The notes beneath the pieces were generated by a model. It searched no databases. It was not told where the DNA came from and saw nothing but the letters and a program-made list of their open reading frames with translations. From the NCBI GenBank assembly GCA_949987705.1, contig OX465285.1, forward strand, positions 92,823,975 through 92,887,974: 64,000 nucleotides of DNA. The letters run 5' to 3'. Source of the DNA: Thereva unica (lineage: Eukaryota > Arthropoda > Insecta > Diptera > Therevidae). This document shows, piece by piece, positions 33,926 through 44,004 of this stretch; within the stretch, counting starts at the first letter, position 1; each line of letters opens with the position of its first letter. Position numbers and translations under genes: made by a program.

Positions 33926-36847
33926 GTTGCTTGTATACAGTTAATATTCCGATAGAGTTTACAGTTTACATCGACGATGTTACCCACAGGATACAACAAG
34001 GACTGTCTATCGAAGCGTGATCCATTTGGGAAGTCCAAGGTTGAGTGAAAAATATTCTTCCAGAATTATTTTCGGTGACACAGGTATCGTCTAGAAACCT
34101 AGTTAAGTACAGTTTTCCAGAAGTATTCCGTGTCCATTTTTTTCTGCATAACATTTGCAACTAGCAAATTCTCACATGCTGCAATTTTTATGGCTCGTTG
34201 TCTATTTTCACTATAGCTCTCATAGAGATCCCGACCTACTTTGACCTTCATACTTCAAACTCGCTAAAAACCCTAAAATCACCTTAAAGCCATTGCTCCT
34301 TTATAAGAAACATAAAAAACCTCTGTTAATTATCGAATATCGAATAACAACATAACTGCCCCCTACACCCCATAAATTATACATGTTAACGAGCCTTGTC
34401 ACCCAACCGGCATAACAAGCAGATACTATTGACTGATGTCAGTGTATTACATTCTGTGCAAAACTTCTTTTCACCCATAATTTTGAAGCATTAAAACAAG
34501 GTTGAGAATAACAACTTAGTAACAAGGCATAAAACCTTGAAACTAAATCCCAAACACACATAAATACAAACAAGAAAAGGATTAACACGGTATACGAAAA
34601 CAGCCACCCGCAAACATTTTGATGGTCTAATTGTCATCCCAATTCACAGGACTAAAAGCATGATATAAACTTTGCGGGAAAGACTAAAACATAGAAGGAC
34701 TAAAGTTAATTAACCATCTACGAGGCGTCCTCAATACGGTTTAAAAGGGGACTCCAGTCTCTCTCTCTCTAGGCAGCAAGGATAAGTGCCCACGATGTCG
34801 TTACAAGCAAATATACTAATAGCCAAGAGGAGGTCGTAAATTATCCTTGGAAATACTGTAGTGACATAAATCTTAAGTTTCAACTTAAGACGTGAGCAAT
34901 TCCATAATACTAACCAAGAGACATCCTTCACTTTATGCATAGACGTCATGCGTCATGGTTTATTGCAGATTGTCTGACGTTCCTTATGGTGTAGTTACAA
35001 GCTAGATACACACACATACATACATACAATAACCCCACCCATTGTCGATGCTAGAGTGATTAGATCTGTCAGGATGCTTTAGTCGGTTTTGAATGTTACG
35101 TAAGGATACTCGGTCCACCACCAATTACGAGGCAAAACATTCGGTGAGTTTTGGTGTATTTTGGTGTGTTTTGTTGTGTGAATGATAACCAATCCACAGT
35201 AGCCCAGAACCGCCAATATCAACAGCCCGTTTCCAAGGATAATGGCCAGCTAGGTTGCCCTATAAATTTTTCATGTCTTCCTTACGATGTGGTGCGGGAT
35301 TGTGTACAATGTCCTGATAGCATTGTTTTCGGCTGGCCCCCATGTTACGGCGGGGGGATGGATGCCCCCACCATGCATACCGTATTATTATGTGTGATAT
35401 CCAAAGTTATCATAAGGACACAAAAGCTACATTTCTGGTGGATGAACAAAACAGAATATCAGGACTTTAGGACTTCGGGACTTTCCTGGCATAGGGTGTG
35501 GCAATATCGAAGCCACTTTGCGGTCTTCTGTTGGTATAAAACGTGACATGAAAAGATATCACTCAATAGAAACTGGAGATTCTTCAGTGTTGAGTACATA
35601 TTGTAGAGTTTGGTGCTTGTTAAGCTTTTTGGATTTATGGGCGCTTTGTTTATGCTGGTAGACAGAGAGAGAGAGAGCGCACACAGCTATATGGTTTCGT
35701 TTTATTTGATTTTCTTTCATTCGATGGAAAAAGGGAACGTGTATTCACTGGCAATCCTCCCTCCCGTCAATTTTATTTCCAATTTCATATTCCCCTACCC
35801 AAAAAACGACGAACTAAATTATTACATAAACTATATGTGTAACACCATCCCCACAAAAAATACACACGCACACGACAGCTTGACGCATCGGTAAAGAATA
35901 TAGAAACTGAATTCCCATGACGCGCGAGCTGCGAAATAAAAATTCGAATAATATCAAAAAAGGATACAAAAAAAAACGGTAATAAATATGAAACTGGGGA
36001 AAAAAGTCCTTACCATTTTTTTTTGTAGCTACAAGGACTCCCGGGCACTTTTTATCTGGTAGCACACACAAAGGAGTGTCACTCCTTGCTGATGTGTCAT
36101 AAAATGCAAAAATCTATTTTAAAAATTTAAGGGATTTCCACACCCTTACGTATTACGCTTATGAAAATTTTATCCTTGCAGCAATACTATTACAACAATA
36201 ACCATAAAAACTGCTGATAATCCAAGATAGCTACAGGAATAGGTGCATAGCATCCCTTGTAAATTGATGTGTGACCTGCTGGTGCACAAACATACACCCA
36301 CCCATATATACATACACAGAAAGAGAATCCCTTTTTATTTTAAAAGCTTCGTCCTGTTTCGTGTCATGAAACTTTGATAGAAAAACGCCAGCGATACAGA
36401 ATCACTTTGCATTCCTTTTTTTTGTCCTGTTTTTTTTTTTTTTTTGTATTGTTGTAGTTGTTGCTGTTGTTTTTAGTGTATGTATTTTGTTGCTGATGCT
36501 CTCCTTTTTTGTAGACTTTTGTATCAGGATGTTCCCTTTTTGTTAGTGTTGCTGATGTTGGTTGTAGTTGCTGTTGTTGCTTTGTAATCCCAACGCGCGA
36601 TCCCCAGGCAAGTGTTATTGCGCGAAATTGCAGTGATTTTCATCGCGGTATCAGATGGTATTACAGATGCGTGAAAATAATCACGTTCCTCTAAATTGCA
36701 GGGGATGCATGGCAAATGTTTAACTAGTAATTGGGCGGTCGGGATGTCTGAGATGTTGTAAATGGATATTGGGGTCGATTTTTCAGATGGTGTGCTCAAT
36801 ATTTACTTAATGGGAAATATGTTTTTCAAAATTTTTATTGGTTTTGT
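33926..36847. other. No recognised gene; one cysteine-rich frame
   Basis: A 131-codon plus-strand frame at 35151-35546 includes a cysteine-rich stretch and is the only open frame here that does not look like low-complexity noise. I cannot assign it. A (GA)n patch lies near 35663-35680, and T/GTTG-rich low-complexity sequence lies at 36417-36580. Confidence 0.45.
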
Positions 36848-37245
36848 TTATAATAACTTAATTGAAGGTGAAATGTTTCAGTAAATTTTTAGAATAACGA
36901 TAAAGTATTTGGAAAAGAGTGTTTTCAATATGAAATTTAGAAAATGGCATGTAGGAATCCATTTAATTGGTCCAAGCTAGGGTCCTGTCATCTTGTTATG
37001 CATAATTTGGGATGGAGTCCTTATTGAGACTGCAAACTGATCTTCTATGTTATCGGTGAAATCTCTTAAAAATTCTGAGCCTCTAGTTCTAGTCCAATAT
37101 ACCATAAGCTAACTTCAATGAATATCAAAATGGGATTCAAAATACGACGCGCACATAAGTGGGTATAGGGTCAGTTGGACCTGGGAAACTAAACCCGGTT
37201 GTTAATAGCGCTATTTAAGGACTTTTATTACCTGTTGGCATGGTA
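36848..37245 (+). repeat. Diverged dispersed repeat, copy 2
   Basis: Direct counterpart of 33588-33925. It ends about 50 bases upstream of a LINE 3' fragment, but copy 1 is not followed by that fragment, so the two need not belong to one element. Confidence 0.7.
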
Positions 37246-37289
37246 TTGCATCATTTATACAAAAAGTGTAAACTTTCGACACATGCCAG

Positions 37290-37530
37290 CCAACCTTCTG
37301 CGTTTACTTTGGGCCGGTCATGTCCAAGAATCGATGACTCAAAGATACCAAAAAAGCCCTGTATCTACTACTAGATGGCAAAAGACCAGCTGGCAAATCA
37401 CGGTCAAGGTGGGAAGAACTGATCAACACAAGACACAGGAGACAAATGGAGGCCAAGAAAGAAGAAGAAGAACTTATTGCAGAAGAGCATACTTTTTTAT
37501 GCTCCTTCAAATGCTTTTTAATAAATAATA
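37290..37530 (+). pseudogene. LINE ORF2 C-terminal fragment
   Basis: Two frames together give RLLWAGHVQ then, after a frame change, KALYLLLDGKRPAGKSRSR followed by WEELIN. The pattern W-x-G-H-V ... G-K-R-P-x-G-x-x-x-x-R-W is the usual C-terminal end of ORF2 in RTE/CR1-like LINEs. An AATAAATAATA follows near 37519. No RT core is present. Confidence 0.65.
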
Positions 37531-38124
37531 TTCATAGATGCCTGTGGATATGTGAATAAGTTCCCGATGTCAGACCGCTTTTATTTTTTTTTTCGCCTTT
37601 TTGCAATTGTTTTTTCGTCTTTATCCAAGCACAAGCGTCTATTTTCCAAGCGGTCCCCGTACTTAGTACTAATCACAGTCCAATGCTGCTTAACTTTTGT
37701 AGTCGAACGAGAACCGTTCTACTAAGTATGCTAGTGGCACGATTTACGCTCATTAAAAAGTTGCCAGTTTTGCTCGTTCTATAAAACTTCTGACAACTCC
37801 AGTAATGCTCCCTTGAATCCTCCCTTACAGCGCCCAAAATTAGCTCCCATGAACAGCACTCACAATTTTTTCGACTGGGCTCGTCTTCGAAATTCGTTTA
37901 CGGGTAACAACAGTCCTCTTAGCACTACGACAAGAGTGGCAGTTAGGCCGTTGAATTGTGATTGGGAATATAAATGAGCGGGTGATTTGCAGTTTTAAAT
38001 GAACGTGACAATTTTTTTTTTTTGAATGTACTTTTGTGGTGAGATTTGAGACTGTCACTACCGATGAAAAAACGATTTTGATATTCCCAATTGTTTTGGC
38101 GCACGCCATACTATTGGCTTATGG
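37531..38124. other. No gene seen
   Basis: An 89-codon minus-strand frame at 37840-38109 is unrecognised. It lies just before a possible Helitron terminus. Confidence 0.45.
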
Positions 38125-38155
38125 GTGCAGCGAGGCACACCGGGTTCCAGCTAGT
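38125..38155 (+). mobile_element. Possible Helitron 3' terminus
   Basis: A small hairpin (GTGC at 38125-38128 and GCAC at 38135-38138) is followed 12 bases later by CTAGT at 38151-38155. This fits the hairpin plus CTRRT ending of Helitrons. The stem is only 4 bp and I found no 5' TC terminus, so the call is weak. Confidence 0.3.
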
Positions 38156-38386
38156 AGGATTTTAAAAAAGCATAAAACTGGAATTAAAAATTCAAATTTA
38201 AAATTAAAGTGAAAATTAAAATTAACAGTGATCAAAATTAAAGTTAACTGGTGGGTCAATATCAACGAAGTACCGTGGCGGATACGAAGTGAGAAATACG
38301 TCGAGGACTTGAGCTGCTAAGTCAGGCACTCTCGTAGAGTTATTTAATCATTTATCTCACCTATTATTATGTTGAACGAGCTTAGC

Positions 38387-38390
38387 GCCT
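38387..38390. repeat. Target-site duplication, left (GCCT)
   Basis: GCCT directly precedes the LTR start TGTAACGG and recurs at 51032-51035 directly after the 3' LTR end ACTACA. Four bases is a usual length for Ty3/gypsy integrases. Confidence 0.8.
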
Positions 38391-41333
38391 TGTAACGGAC
38401 GCTCTGGTAGACTGGTATCACTTCGCACAAGAACGGGGGAGCCCCACCGGAAACCTCGGTCCCCAACCTAGAATCTTCTCCAACCGGAATTCTTTCATAT
38501 AATACACCAATTATTAATAACATTTCTTTCCTCATACATTGATCTTTGCGAACCTTCTGGGATAATCCTATATTTCCGACTAAGTAGATTGTGTATTTGT
38601 CACCGAGTTCTTATCCGTAGCCCTGACCGCAGCCATTAAGACAAAAATAACGAATCCCCTTTAAGAAATTATGCAGGAAAATTTCTGGTCTTTATTGTCG
38701 ACGAGCTACCAACACTGTTCTCGACGGTAAAGGTTAATTCCTAGCTCATCACAAAAAAAAAAAAAGAGAAAAAAAAACCCGCGGCACGACGCCTGGCCAC
38801 CCATACCGATGGACTCTACGAGAAGCAGTGCATGTACGAGTGAATGTCGTAGGACATGCTGAGATTGTCCATATGGCGTGAGCGGAGTACCGCTTTGGAG
38901 AGGGGGAGATGAAAAAGCGTGGGCTGCGAAGAGGACAGTTTTTGGGCAGAAGGTGGCGAGTGGACATCGTCTAAAAAGTAGCTCCAAAAGTATATTTTTT
39001 TATTGTGAGAAAAAAAAAAAAACAAAGTAATTTTGCAAATTGGAAATATAAAAGTACGACCGGGTGAACCCCTGGAGACCCCGAACCGAACGCCTTGTGC
39101 GGGCCCTGGATGGTTGCGGATAAAAATTAGGTGAAAAATTGAAGGAAATTTTTTTGCCACGGAGTCCACATGGCGGCTTGCATATTCTGGAGGCCGAAGA
39201 ACAGCGGAAAATGTGCTATTGGCTGCAACGAAATTGATGCTGTTTTCATCAAGAGGAGTATGCAGTATTAGGTTCAGAGGCAGCCCCCTTCAGGTATCAT
39301 AAGTCGAGTTGAACGCTGGATGATCAAGGTGAAATATATTAAGTACTAATTAATTCCACTTCCAAGTGAGGTTAGGTCGAAGATGTGGACAGAAACGCTG
39401 TCCTAATAATCGCATCTCCCGCAAATTATTTCAATGAAAATTATTATGGAAATTGTTCTGTCGATCATTCGCTAAATGTGAAAATTTTTATGTAGTGACA
39501 CGTTGGAGCTCGTGCATAATAATCCGTTAGAATCGTATGTAGCGCAAGTGGAAAACAAAGAAAAAAAAACGGAAAAAGACTGTAATTTAGCGGAATTTTA
39601 TCCTTATATCTGTACTCGAGTAGCGGTTTAAAGTAATCAATGGAGTAGGAGAGCTCAAACGGGAATTACAAATATCTTAGTTATAGTACATTAACGTTTA
39701 ACTTTAACAGTATTTAAATGATAGAGCTCAACTTAGTTTGTCGGTTTAAATAAAATAGAATATCTTAATTTGAATCTATAAAGAAAATAAAATGGAGTCT
39801 TGGCCATGAAAGGAAAATAAATTTGAGTTGATACACTGGTTCTAAAAATCTGTTAATAAATCTTTTTGTTGTGCATAAAGAGAAAGGCCAAGTTTAAGAT
39901 AATTGGGAAAAATCTAACAGTTGTAAGGTTGCAACCAAAAATCCTTTTTTTGAATTTTTATTTCATAAGTTTTTTTGCATTTAAGAAATTTTTTTGTGCA
40001 TGCAAACATTTATATTTTATTAGTAGTGGATAAGCTATGAGTTAAGTATGTTGAAATAAATCATTATCATATTACCATTATATTAACCAAATTTCAGGAT
40101 AATCCGTATTAAATTCATATGTAAAAATATATTAAATATCTAAACTGTAAATATAAATGGTCACGAACGATAACATGTATGAAGAATTTGTGTAAGACCA
40201 TATGTAAGCACAACACAAAGAAAAGGAATTTATAGAAAATGGCTGATGCACATATATACCACGAGTTAAATTTTTTTTCTGATTTTTTTTATTTAATTCA
40301 GCTTCCATTTGTTGTGCCAGAAACGACGCTTTCGTATTAGAGGTAGTTATTATTATCTGTGAAGTAACTAACCATTTTGGATTTTTTTTGAGACAAAGGT
40401 ATAATAAGTGAGGAACCCTTAGCAGGTTTTGATAGACAGAAGTTTCGTTTATTTTTTTTTGACATCATGCTGGATAGAGATTAGATACACAGTTAATCAC
40501 CTAGTTTTTTTCTGAAATATGTACTGTCATAATATAAGGATTTTAGTATTTGAGATGATTAATTCAGTATATAGGCGGAAAAAAAACATAACTTTAGGAA
40601 TTCGAGTTATAATTGGTTCTTTTTGTTTTGCCTAGAAGTCAGAAAATAGAAGTTAGATATCTGACGAACTTGTTGTTGAAAGTAAAGCGATTAGTTTTAA
40701 GGCGATTAAAAATGTATAGTATATAGGAGCATTAAATGCATTGATAGAGAATTAATTTGATGAGTTTATCTATTCCACTATGCAAGGTGTTATTGGTATC
40801 AAATTTTGTTTCAGTTATAATCGTGGATATCATGAGTTGAGCAATTAAGCGAGTAAGTATGGCCCTCCGGCTGTGAGAGATGTCCCCGTAAAGGTGAGTG
40901 CCCCCCCCTTTAGCACCGGCCGCGACACTCCGCGTCCTCTACAGTCTGCATGACTATCACCATGACCACCGACTCCTCTCCTCTCAACCGCTAGTGCAAC
41001 CAACTTCGCGACCACCAATATCGCCCCTCTGCAATACAGCACGCGTATACCCAGGCATTAGAAATGACTGTCGATCTTCAACTTACCACTGTACCACGAA
41101 CCCCCCCCACGGCGAGCTAAGCCCCCCAACGCCAGGCGTGCGAAACCAAGTACAGTGGGTTGCAGTCCCCCAGCGATAAATTTTTTCGGTGGCTCTCGCG
41201 TGCAACATTGATCCTCCTGGATCACCCTCCTCGTTTTTTTTTTGTACGGTGTCTCTCGGGTTCTTTACTCTTTGACCAGCGAGTCATCCCTTCTTCGTGC
41301 CCCGGCACACACTACCCAGACAGTTACACTACA
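38391..41333 (+). repeat. 5' LTR, 2,943 bp
   Basis: It begins TGTAACGGACGC and ends GTTACACTACA. TGTAAC and GTTACA form a short inverted repeat at or near the ends. It matches 48089-51031 throughout. I find one substitution (T at 39930, C at 49628) and two one-base changes in A-runs (near 38753-38765 and 39010-39022). A TATA-like TATAGTATATAGG lies at about 40716. The last 470 bases are GC-richer with C-runs and contain a consensus 5' splice site AAGGTGAGT at 40891-40899. No protein-coding function is evident. Confidence 0.95.
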
Positions 41334-41336
41334 AAA

Positions 41337-41348
41337 TGGCGCCCAACG
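41337..41348 (+). promoter_or_regulatory. Primer binding site, tRNA-Lys
   Basis: TGGCGCCCAACG starts three bases after the LTR. It is the exact complement of the 3' end CGTTGGGCGCCA of animal tRNA-Lys(CTT). Minus-strand cDNA synthesis would begin here. Confidence 0.85.
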
Positions 41349-42804
41349 AATATGGCTAGTGACCTCAATTCTCTAGCTGAATAGTAAGCTCGGTTATGTC
41401 TGCTTGTCACTATGTGACGTATCGTCTTCTTAGTATCGGCACTCTTCCTTCTAGTTATTAGTTCTGTAAATCGAGTAAACTTTTCAAGAATTAATTTTCA
41501 ATTATAATAGCCGAATGTAATTTTTTTGTAAATTTGGTGGCAATGCCGACGAGAGTAGCCAGGAGCTGACTTCCTTCAACTCTATCTCCATTATCTTGCC
41601 CAAGTCACTCCGGCGGCGGGCGATGGTACTTACCGCGGTGCCTTAGCCCTTGACATTTTTTCCCTTTCCGCTCTCCTATATTTCTTGTTTTTTCTATAAT
41701 TTCACCTCTTTATTCTTTTGCGGTAGTCTCCGAATTCAATTAGTTCTTGTCAGACAAACTCGGAGTCTGGCTAACAGGCGTCCTATCGTCTGGCACTGCG
41801 CGAGTTTTACTGGCCACGGAACCCACACTATTTTCTTACTATTTCATTATTTAGTATGGTCGGTGGGACCCAACGATGTTGGAGCTGCCCCGTCTGGGCT
41901 AACAGGCGTTTCATTGCCTGGCCTTGCGACAGGTTCGGCACAATGGTACCCACCCGACCCCGTCAAAGAACTCTCCATCCGTCCCACTTTCCTGGATTTC
42001 AGCAGGCTCTGCCTCTGACCAGTCGTAGTGGAACGGCAGAGCGGTTCCCAGATTTTAATCAAACGGAGATTTCTATCACTCCTTCCCCCATCCCACTTCT
42101 ATTTCTTTTAGTCATGGTCACTGTCGTTCAACTTGCCTGGGAGACCGGGGTGTCGCAGCATGAAGTCTTTTTGGAGAGGACGGTGTTATACCTGTGTCTA
42201 GCATCGCCCCCTTCAACGAGCTTCCCATATAGGGTATTTATTTTTTTTCTGGCGACGCTGGTTCCTTTCAGTTGGAATCTGAAGGACTCACAACTGACTG
42301 TCATCAGCGCCATCAGCCACCTCCACTGGTGAGGGGACGTCCCTTGCCGGGGGACCATACTTCTTAGTTCATGATTTTTTTAGGCTTTCTTTATCGTGTT
42401 TATAGACTCATTAGTATTTTGGCTATATTTAGATACATTTTTCGTTTAGATATTAACTTAAAAACTTTTCTCTACAAACCTACTTTTGGTATACTATTAG
42501 GTCTAGTGGTTATCGCAATCTACATAGTGAGACGCTAACTTATTATAATTCTATTCTAGTAAATATCTATAAATATTTATCGTATACACAGGCGCAATAA
42601 GTCTGTTGCTGTTCGTGTGTCAGAACTATTATCTTATTTAAATTTCTCTCTAACCCAGACTTATATACATAATTGTTGACCACTTTTAAGGTGGTATTGT
42701 TGAATTATTGGCATTCAGGGGCCTACTCTCCCAGTGTAGATCATTTAGTATTGCATTGTAAGGAGATAATTCCTTTTTGGTGGAAGTAATTTAGCCATTT
42801 GGGA
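41349..42804 (+). other. Long 5' leader of the retrotransposon
   Basis: About 1.45 kb separate the primer site from the gag ATG. An imperfect direct repeat (~70 bp, spacing ~125) starts near 41764 and 41889, sharing CTGGCTAACAGGCGT and RCGAG/GCGACAG blocks. A 158-codon frame at 41856-42332 overlaps this repeat and resembles no gag or accessory protein I know. A leader of this size may hold packaging or translation-control structures (inference). Confidence 0.6.
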
Positions 42805-44004
42805 ATGGCACCCACCAAACGTAAAGGGGTAAATACTGCCCCACCATCGGATGAAGATGAACCCCAGGGAGAAGTCCAAAATGCAGCAGGAGCCCAACCA
42901 GAGGCTGGCACTAGCGAACAAGACCGGGATGCGGTTCTTAATTCGATGTCCGAGGAATTAGCCGCCGTGAAACACGAACTAGCCAGACTGCAAGACCGAT
43001 ATGAAAGGTCGACCCAACTTCAGCAAACCAGGGCAAGCCTGGAGGGGCCTGCCACGCAGACCCGCCGTACTTCCGTCCCCATTGATTCAGACCATACCGG
43101 AACCTGTCCCCTACCTCTCAGCGTGAGTGGTCGACCTAGCCCACACCACGAGCAGGTGGGACCCGCTTTTAGACGGAAGTCCCCAGTGTTGAGCTGGAAC
43201 ATCAAATTTTCAGGCCGGCCAGGAGAAACCTCGGCCGAAGAATTTCTTTACCGAATCGAGGCCAAAGCGAGGGATGATGAAATCCCAAACTTAGAATTAG
43301 TCAGAAATGTAGTCGCTCTATTAACGGGACCCGCGGAAGAGTGGTACTGGACGCAATTTCGTCGACAACAACCCAGCCCCTTGTGGACGGACTTCAAGGG
43401 GGAGTTACTTGATCAATTTGGAGGGCGTGACTCAGACTATGAAATTATTAAAGAGCTGCTGGAGACCAAGCAACTTGGTCAGCCCTACGATACTTATGCC
43501 TCCAAGATGTTGGCACTCTCAAACCGCTTGTCTCGCCCAATGCCCTCCGCGGAGTTGGTACGTATTGTCATGGGCAACCTCAACGCCACCTTAGGGTCCG
43601 CGATAATAGGATCGACCTATGACAATGTGCGCCAACTTCGCGAAGCGTGCATTCGCGTCGAAAGGTGGCAAAAGGCCAAGAAAGAGGAAGGCCGACATCA
43701 GTACAAAGTACACGAATTGAATAATTTAGACTCACAACCACCAGTCTCGACTTATTCTTGTCAAACTTACGATATACCACCACCAGCTGTTGAAGAGATG
43801 AAAGCTGGCCACTTACCACGGCGCCCGGTCAGCTGCTGGAACTGCAGACAAGAGGGTCACACCTTTGTTGATTGTCCCTCGCCGGAACGAAGCATTTTCT
43901 GCTACCGTTGTGGGCGACCAGAAGCTTACACCACAACTTGCCCAACCTGTTCGGGAAACCCGAGACAGGGTGCGAGGCCCCGAGGAGGTCCGCGCCCGAC
44001 TTAG
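42805..44004 (+). CDS. gag: Gag polyprotein
   Basis: 399 codons from the ATG at 42805 (MAPTKRKG) to TAG at 44002-44004. Gag forms the cytoplasmic particle and packages element RNA. The N-terminal third is polar with a predicted coiled-coil stretch (EELAAVKHELARLQDRYE). The middle carries the capsid-like retrotransposon gag fold, with F..R.......PNLELVRNVVALLTGPAEEWY followed by W..F...LL..F at about 43200-43440. The C-terminus has two zinc knuckles. The first (43834-43875) is a good C-x2-C-x4-H-x4-C. The second (43900-43941) has Ala (GCT) where His is expected. The last ~50 bases overlap pol, and the -1 frameshift signal lies at 43953-43959. A shared frame with pol is excluded by the stop. 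Confidence 0.92.
   Translation: MAPTKRKGVNTAPPSDEDEPQGEVQNAAGAQPEAGTSEQDRDAVLNSMSEELAAVKHELARLQDRYERSTQLQQTRASLEGPATQTRRTSVPIDSDHTGTCPLPLSVSGRPSPHHEQVGPAFRRKSPVLSWNIKFSGRPGETSAEEFLYRIEAKARDDEIPNLELVRNVVALLTGPAEEWYWTQFRRQQPSPLWTDFKGELLDQFGGRDSDYEIIKELLETKQLGQPYDTYASKMLALSNRLSRPMPSAELVRIVMGNLNATLGSAIIGSTYDNVRQLREACIRVERWQKAKKEEGRHQYKVHELNNLDSQPPVSTYSCQTYDIPPPAVEEMKAGHLPRRPVSCWNCRQEGHTFVDCPSPERSIFCYRCGRPEAYTTTCPTCSGNPRQGARPRGGPRPT
43953..43997 (+). promoter_or_regulatory. -1 ribosomal frameshift signal
   Basis: In the gag frame the bases read G GGA AAC (43953-43959), a classical X XXY YYZ slippery heptamer. An 8-nt spacer (43960-43967) leads to a stem-loop: GGGTGCG (43968-43974) pairs with CGCGCCC (43991-43997), and after a bulged A, GGCC (43976-43979) pairs with GGTC (43987-43990) around a 7-nt loop. 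Slipping one base back enters the pol frame (GGG AAA CCC). The gag stop follows 43 bases after the heptamer. Confidence 0.85.

Noticed and set aside
38706..39169. Minus-strand open frames within the LTR (repeated at 48404-48684)
   Set aside because: They are duplicated only because the LTR is duplicated, differ through A-run length, and match no known protein.
41856..42332. A 158-codon accessory gene in the retrotransposon leader
   Set aside because: It overlaps an imperfect direct repeat, has no recognisable domain and has no counterpart in related elements that I know of.
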